Below, in pieces: positions 59,098-64,000 of a DNA stretch of 64,000 nt; the stretch's first letter is position 1; each line of letters opens with the position of its first letter. Source of the stretch: Porphyromonas gingivicanis JCM 15907 (GTDB lineage Bacteria > Bacteroidota > Bacteroidia > Bacteroidales > Porphyromonadaceae). Below the pieces are notes generated by a model. It made no database searches. It saw only the letters and a list, made by a program, of their open reading frames with translations, and was not told where the DNA came from. Made by a program: the position numbers and the translations under genes. The stretch lies in the NCBI RefSeq assembly GCF_000614585.1, contig NZ_BAKX01000003.1, forward strand, positions 124,001-188,000. Reading direction: 5' to 3'.

Positions 59098-60723
59098 ATG
59101 GACAATATTCTATATCACTTTGAACGCCCTAAAAATGAACCTGTAAACACTTATGCTCCCAATAGTCCTGAGAGAGAATTGCTACGTGAAGCCCTGAACA
59201 AAGTGGCGAGTGAAATGGCAGATATACCCCTAATAATAGGAGGTCAAGAGGTGCGAACAGGTGAAACCGCCAAAGTAGTCATGCCCCACAAGCATAGACA
59301 TACGTTGGGAGTTTACCATATGGCGGGAGAGAAAGAGGTGAAAATGGCAATAGAGGCTTCGATGAAAGCACATAAAGAGTGGAGTCGTTTGCCTTGGTTA
59401 GAGAGAGCTTCTCTGATGCTAAAAGTAGGAGAGCTTTTTAGTACCAAATATCGCTATGAGTTGGCTGCTTCTGTTATGTTAGGGCAGAGTAAAAATCCTA
59501 TGCAAGCAGAGATTGATGCCCCTTGCGAATTGATTGACTTTTTGCGATTCTCTACCTATTACGCATCAAAGATTTATACCGATCAACCTCTCAGTGAGCC
59601 TACGATCCTCAATAGAGTAGAGTATAGACCTTTGGAGGGATTTGTTTTTGCCCTCACTCCTTTTAACTTTACCTCAATTGCCCTAAATTTGACCATGGCT
59701 CCTGCTATGATGGGTAACGTTTCGGTTTGGAAGCCCTCTTCAACGGCTGTACTTTCCAACTATTTATTGATGAAAGTCTATAAAGAGGCAGGTATTCCAG
59801 ATGGAGTGGTAAACTTTATCCCCGGTAAGGGAAGTGTTATTGGTAAAGCCTTAGTGCCTGATCCCAATCTAGCTGGATTCCATTTTACAGGTTCTTCGGC
59901 TACATTCAATACGTTGTGGAAACAGATAGCAAGCAATATAGATACCTATCGCTCTTATCCGAAAATTGTAGGAGAGACGGGAGGTAAGAACTTTGTTTTC
60001 GTACATCCTTCTGCCGATGCACAGGAGGTAGCTGTGGCTTTAGTACGTGGTGCGTTTGAGTATCAAGGACAGAAGTGTTCAGCAGCTTCTCGCGCCTATA
60101 TTCCTCGCTCGCTTTGGAAAGAGTTGAGAGAGCGTTTGGAGGCCATGATTGCAACCATTAAGATGGGAGATGTTATGGATTTCTCCAACTTTATGAATGC
60201 TGTTATTGATGAGGCTTCGTTTGATACTATTAAGGGATATATCGACCATGCTCGTGTTTCCAATGATGCGGAGGTGATTATAGGCGGAGGATGTGATAAG
60301 AGAGAAGGTTACTTTGTACAACCAACCGTTATTCTCACTACAAATCCTCATTTCAAAACAATGGAAGAAGAGATATTTGGTCCCGTGCTAACCCTCTTTG
60401 TTTACGAAGATAAAGATTTTGAAAAGACCCTATCTCTTGCCGACAACACGGCTCGCTATGGATTGACGGGGTCAATCTTTGCTCGAGACCGATACGCTAT
60501 ACAAAAGGCTATGGATGCTTTGCGCTTCTCAGCAGGCAACTTCTACATAAATGATAAACCGACGGGAGCCGTAGTTGGTCAGCAACCTTTTGGCGGTTCT
60601 CGTGCTTCTGGTACTAATGATAAAGCGGGAGGTATGCTTAATTTGATTCGTTGGACCAATGCTCGTTGTATAAAGGAAACTTTTGTTAGTCCTACAGACT
60701 ATACTTATCCATTTTTGAAATAA
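59098..60723 (+). CDS. pruA: L-glutamate gamma-semialdehyde dehydrogenase
   Basis: A 541-residue NAD+-dependent aldehyde dehydrogenase of the pruA (ALDH4) type, which oxidises glutamate semialdehyde/P5C to glutamate. The catalytic glutamate is in VGETGGKNFVFV and the cysteine in YQGQKCSAASRAY; the NAD site includes FTGSSATFNTLW. The end GSRASGTNDKAGG is typical of ALDH4. No proline dehydrogenase domain is present. It lies 25 bases after ctlX, and a terminator follows. Confidence 0.92.
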   Translation: MDNILYHFERPKNEPVNTYAPNSPERELLREALNKVASEMADIPLIIGGQEVRTGETAKVVMPHKHRHTLGVYHMAGEKEVKMAIEASMKAHKEWSRLPWLERASLMLKVGELFSTKYRYELAASVMLGQSKNPMQAEIDAPCELIDFLRFSTYYASKIYTDQPLSEPTILNRVEYRPLEGFVFALTPFNFTSIALNLTMAPAMMGNVSVWKPSSTAVLSNYLLMKVYKEAGIPDGVVNFIPGKGSVIGKALVPDPNLAGFHFTGSSATFNTLWKQIASNIDTYRSYPKIVGETGGKNFVFVHPSADAQEVAVALVRGAFEYQGQKCSAASRAYIPRSLWKELRERLEAMIATIKMGDVMDFSNFMNAVIDEASFDTIKGYIDHARVSNDAEVIIGGGCDKREGYFVQPTVILTTNPHFKTMEEEIFGPVLTLFVYEDKDFEKTLSLADNTARYGLTGSIFARDRYAIQKAMDALRFSAGNFYINDKPTGAVVGQQPFGGSRASGTNDKAGGMLNLIRWTNARCIKETFVSPTDYTYPFLK

Positions 60724-60736
60724 ACTCTTTGAGCGA

Positions 60737-60776
60737 TAAAAAAGGTCAAAAGTGCTTTACTGCATTTTTGACCTTT
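60737..60776. terminator. Bidirectional terminator
   Basis: AAAAGGTCAAAA and TTTTGACCTTTT form a stem around a loop of about 14 bases. A-rich sequence lies before it and T-rich sequence after it. It ends rocD-ctlX-pruA (plus) and the wzc-cpsB genes (minus). Confidence 0.88.
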
Positions 60777-60802
60777 TCTTTTTCTCTTTAGTTGTCGCTC
60801 TC

Positions 60803-61570
60803 TTACCGCCGAGAAGACTCGAACAAGGTGTTCCCACGTTCTACGAGTTCTCTAATCGGAGTCTCATATTTTCTCGGAAGTTTAGCCTCCTTACACATTC
60901 GTTCCAGATAACTTAGACGATGCGTATCCGTGCCAATAAAGTCATAATACCCTTCGTTAAGCAGGCTAATAGCTCTCTTTTGCACGGCTTCTCCATAAGA
61001 ACCACAGAGAGAAAAGAGGTTAAGCTGCATAGCACAACCGCAGTCTTTTATCTCATCATACTCCCTTTCCGATAGATAGAGAAAACGTTCTGGATGAGCC
61101 AATACAGGGCGTATGTTTTTCTTGTGCAGGAGAATAATCTTGTTCATATAGTCTGGTATTCGCACTGCGAAAGACATCTCAATGAGTAGTGCATTAGAGT
61201 TCCCCAAGGTTAGCAAGGGGGCTTTTATATGATCTGTAAAGAAAGAATCCATCATATACTCTCCTCCCAAATAGAACTCTATATCGGAGTAGTTAGCAAC
61301 ATTGGGTAGAAAATGCTCAAATTTCTTGCGAAGAGAAGTTGAGTTATTGTCTGGAAATTTGTTGTGTAGATGAGGAGTGAAAACGATTCTTTTGAAGCCG
61401 ATCTTTCTCATCAAATCTATAAGAGAGAGAGATTCTTCTAAGTTACGGGCTCCATCGTCTATTTCGGGAAGAAGGTGGCAGTGAAGCTCTGACATACCCT
61501 CAAGCCATCTCTCTTCAATGATGTTAACTTCTCGCTTTTGAAAAAATGTACGCCAATTAATAGACATCAC
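60803..61570 (-). CDS. CpsB/Php-type protein tyrosine phosphatase
   Basis: A 255-residue PHP-domain metal-dependent phosphatase of the CpsB/CapC type. The metal ligands are seen as ELHCHLLPEIDDGAR, TPHLHNKFP, LAHPERFLYL and FIGTDTHRL. Such enzymes dephosphorylate the tyrosine-rich tail of Wzc-like kinases; in P. gingivalis the pair Php1-Ptk1 controls capsule and community behaviour. The kinase lies directly upstream, 21 bases away, which supports that pairing. Confidence 0.88.
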   Translation of the reverse strand: MMSINWRTFFQKREVNIIEERWLEGMSELHCHLLPEIDDGARNLEESLSLIDLMRKIGFKRIVFTPHLHNKFPDNNSTSLRKKFEHFLPNVANYSDIEFYLGGEYMMDSFFTDHIKAPLLTLGNSNALLIEMSFAVRIPDYMNKIILLHKKNIRPVLAHPERFLYLSEREYDEIKDCGCAMQLNLFSLCGSYGEAVQKRAISLLNEGYYDFIGTDTHRLSYLERMCKEAKLPRKYETPIRELVERGNTLFESSRR

Positions 61571-61591
61571 TATGCTCTTGCTTAGATGGCT

Positions 61592-64000
61592 TTACTTTTG
61601 AGAAAAATAGCTTTGATACTCGGAAGAATAGTATTGGTAGCCATAGCCTCTTCCTGAAATATGCTGAGAAGATCCTGCATCATTAAGTACCAATGCTACT
61701 TTTTCAAAGTATTTGTTTTTGTGGATAAAATTAATCTCTCTCAGTAAAGCTCTTGGAGTACTACCTTCTCTTACGACCATAAGAGTTAAATCACATGCTT
61801 TTGCTATAATTTGTGCATCTGCCATATTCATGAATGGTACTGCATCTATGATTATGTAGTCGTAGAGGGTACGGAGAATACTTATTAATTCTTCAAAGCG
61901 AGGAGATAGAAGCAGTTCACTCGGATTAGGGGGGAATACCCCTGCAGGTAAGAAATCAAATATCACATCGTCGTTGTGAGGAACAACAACATCTTCTACG
62001 GATAAACTACTGTTTGAAAGATAGGCAGAAAGTCCCTCTGTCTGTTTAGACAGATTTAATCTTAGAGCTGCAGTTAGAGACCCTTTGCGAATATCTCCAT
62101 CTATGAGAAGAACTCTCTTTTGTAATGTCCTAAAACTATGTGCCAAGTTGGCTGCTACAAAGGTTTTTCCAGAATTCGGAAGGGCCGAGGTTAATGTTAT
62201 AATTTTACACTCCTCTCCTGTGAGCATAAATGCCATATTACTCCTCAATACAGAGAACGATTCACTAACAAAATCTCGTTCTATCTTACTGCCTAAAAGC
62301 ATATTAGCTCTTCGTTGGTAACGCTTGTTAGTATGTCTTTTCCCAGGACTCCGGAATAAATCCAAAAACTTATGGAAAAGAATGTTCTGTTTTTTCTCGA
62401 GTCGGGTGGAGTGAGGCACTTCTCCTAAAATGGGTATCTGTGTATAAGTTTCTAAATCTTTTCTCCCTCGTACTGTGTTGTTCATCATGAAGCGTATGTA
62501 GAGGTGAGCAGCTGGTATTAGAAGACCTAAAACGAGAGCTGCAAGCATTATAAGAGCTTTCTTAGGAGCTATGGGGGTAGAAGATCCTACTGCTGGTTGG
62601 ATGAGTTGAACATCAGACACCGCTCCTTCTATACTTAAAGCATTTCTTTCTCGAGCATTAAGCAGGAATAGATACAACTCCTCTTTAATCTTCTGATTTC
62701 GATATATCGAGGTAATAATTCTCTCCTGCATAGGAACAGACGATATCTTGCCTTCGTTTTTATCTGACTGCTTATTTATAGAACTTAACTTGATATTTAA
62801 GGACTTAATATAGTTATCTATGGATTTTATAATAGCCTTTCGCAAGGACTCTAATTGCTTCTGTTGTGTTTCAATAAGCGGATTAGTCTGACCTGACTCA
62901 GAGAGTAGTTGCTCTCTGTATAAGTATAATGTATTGTATTCTTTTATCAAACTGTTAGAAGCAAGATCTTCCAGTCCTGAACTTGCAGGAATAAGCCCAT
63001 TCGCACTGGAGGGATTAGTCAGGTGTTCTTTGATAAAACCAGCTACTGCCAATGCATTATTGACCTCAATGGTTTGTTTCGTAATTTCTTTCGAACTCTC
63101 TATGTATACTTCTGCCTCGCTCGCTATATTGGCTATTTGGTTATTTTGTTTGAAACGCTCTATTTCTTGATCTACATCTCCCAATTCTTTGCTGATAATG
63201 GTGATACGATCGTTGATGAAAGCCTCTGTGTTGTGAGCTATTTTTAATTTTTCTGATCGAGAAGTGGCATCATGCTGAGTAATAAGAGTATTCAAGAAGT
63301 CTTCAGCAAAATCGGTGTTTTCGTCTTTGAAACGCAGATCTATTACGGAACTTTGTTTGCCACTTTGAGAAATAGTTAACTTTTTGGATAAGTCGGCAAC
63401 TGTTTTTTCTTTACTATTTACAATGATTTCTATTGGTTCTTTTTTGCTTGTTGCTATAGTATTAGAGGTAAGAAAAAAAGAGCCGATAGGGGTTTCGATT
63501 GTTTCTCCGAGGGAGACAATCATTTTAGGAGCGGAGGAGAGTTGTTCAAAGTCTCCCTCAAAGTTGCTCAAACTAACTTTATTCTCTTCTATAAAAGAAA
63601 GGGAAAAAGAGCCTGAGAGTGTGTCCGAGGTATTGAGAAGAGTTAGTCGTATAGGAGTTTCTTTATATAACTTCTTTGAGCGAAGCCCTTCCTTTTTTCG
63701 ATAAGTAACTCTTAAGTTAAGTTCGTCTATCACCCGAGAGAGAAGTCTTTCGGTACGGAATATAATAATCTCGTTTTCGATTTTATCATTTCCCTTAATA
63801 CCTCCTATATCAGTACCCGATATTTTCATGATATCGGCAAGAGGACCAGACATATCAGATTTTGTATTTACAAGTACACTTGCAGTCCTTTCGTAGGAGT
63901 TAGGCGTACTTTTTATGTATACGTACCCACATATTAGTGCTATGAGCAGACAAGCTATGAAATAGTACCAATTTTGACGCAACAAATAGAAAATATCTGA
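61592..64000 (-). CDS. Wzc/Ptk-type exopolysaccharide tyrosine autokinase (5' end outside the window)
   Basis: An inner-membrane co-polymerase/bacterial tyrosine kinase. The N-terminal membrane segment (WYYFIACLLIALICGYVYIK) is followed by a long periplasmic coiled-coil region and a second membrane segment (LIMLAALVLGLLIPAAHLYI). The cytoplasmic kinase has Walker A in SALPNSGKTF and Walker A'/B in LLIDGDIRKGS and YIIIDAVP. The C terminus is a tyrosine cluster (YGYQYYSSEYQSYF), the autophosphorylation site. The frame stays open to the window edge, so the true start lies beyond 64000. It pairs with the CpsB-like phosphatase. Confidence 0.9.
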   Translation of the reverse strand, partial: SDIFYLLRQNWYYFIACLLIALICGYVYIKSTPNSYERTASVLVNTKSDMSGPLADIMKISGTDIGGIKGNDKIENEIIIFRTERLLSRVIDELNLRVTYRKKEGLRSKKLYKETPIRLTLLNTSDTLSGSFSLSFIEENKVSLSNFEGDFEQLSSAPKMIVSLGETIETPIGSFFLTSNTIATSKKEPIEIIVNSKEKTVADLSKKLTISQSGKQSSVIDLRFKDENTDFAEDFLNTLITQHDATSRSEKLKIAHNTEAFINDRITIISKELGDVDQEIERFKQNNQIANIASEAEVYIESSKEITKQTIEVNNALAVAGFIKEHLTNPSSANGLIPASSGLEDLASNSLIKEYNTLYLYREQLLSESGQTNPLIETQQKQLESLRKAIIKSIDNYIKSLNIKLSSINKQSDKNEGKISSVPMQERIITSIYRNQKIKEELYLFLLNARERNALSIEGAVSDVQLIQPAVGSSTPIAPKKALIMLAALVLGLLIPAAHLYIRFMMNNTVRGRKDLETYTQIPILGEVPHSTRLEKKQNILFHKFLDLFRSPGKRHTNKRYQRRANMLLGSKIERDFVSESFSVLRSNMAFMLTGEECKIITLTSALPNSGKTFVAANLAHSFRTLQKRVLLIDGDIRKGSLTAALRLNLSKQTEGLSAYLSNSSLSVEDVVVPHNDDVIFDFLPAGVFPPNPSELLLSPRFEELISILRTLYDYIIIDAVPFMNMADAQIIAKACDLTLMVVREGSTPRALLREINFIHKNKYFEKVALVLNDAGSSQHISGRGYGYQYYSSEYQSYFSQK

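Noticed and set aside
1-64000. CRISPR array in the 22-base-period regions
   Set aside because: The repeated cores are too short and too variable, the spacers are only 10 to 12 bases, and no cas genes are present.

Overview
The window looks like a chromosomal segment of a Bacteroidota bacterium, most probably Porphyromonadaceae and close to Porphyromonas. Support comes from the S46 dipeptidyl peptidase DPP11, PorT and type IX secretion-style surface proteins, DUF4492 next to cydAB, DUF4296 next to lspA, the glsA-glsB glycine-lipid pair, CpsB/Wzc (Php/Ptk-like) capsule regulators, and promoters of the Bacteroidota type (TTTG, 19 bases, TAnnTTTG). The genes fit an asaccharolytic, protein- and amino-acid-using anaerobe that keeps a cytochrome bd oxidase.

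Layout. 0-11 kb (+): CPBP protease, AddB-like nuclease, M3 peptidase, SpmAB-like membrane protein, YbeY, an epimerase-like protein and a GH92-like lipoprotein that lacks the usual catalytic motifs. 11-15.2 kb (-): Smr/DUF2027 protein, CYTH protein, DPP11 and a SufT-like protein. 15.8 kb: tRNA-Cys with its own promoter and terminator. 16.5-19.2 kb (-): modular leucine-rich-repeat surface protein. 19.6-28.9 kb (+): secreted nuclease lipoprotein, NfnAB-like oxidoreductase, PriA, DUF4492-CydAB. 29.5-32.4 kb (+): secreted lysyl-endopeptidase-like protease. 32.5-44.8 kb: glycosyltransferase, U32 protein and Upp (-), PorT (+), glsA-glsB-yraN (-), ileS-lspA-DUF4296 (-). 45-49 kb (+): phosphate-type porin, histidine kinase remnant, menC-menE. 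49-54.7 kb (-): lepA-dnaB-mtaB-glycosyltransferase. 55.5-60.7 kb (+): DUF454 protein, broken methyltransferase, and rocD-ctlX-pruA. 60.8-64 kb (-): Wzc-like kinase (runs off the window) and CpsB-like phosphatase.

How the genes fit together. DPP11, the M3 peptidase and the secreted protease would release peptides. rocD-ctlX-pruA would take citrulline and ornithine to glutamate. NfnAB-like enzymes and menaquinone (menC, menE) link redox carriers to cytochrome bd. LspA, PorT, the sorting-type C termini, Wzc/CpsB and GlsAB shape the envelope.

Three things stand out. First, five intergenic regions, 10 to 16 kb apart, carry arrays of degenerate units in strict 22-bp register around an SSRTTAATSSTT-like core. 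Second, PriA has kept its zinc cysteines but lost Walker A, the DEEH box and the QxxGRxGR motif. Third, at least sixteen single-base frameshifts break about twelve genes, including ileS, dnaB and lepA. Most are one missing base in a short homopolymer, so sequencing or assembly error is the simplest explanation, and coordinates below span the reconstructed genes.
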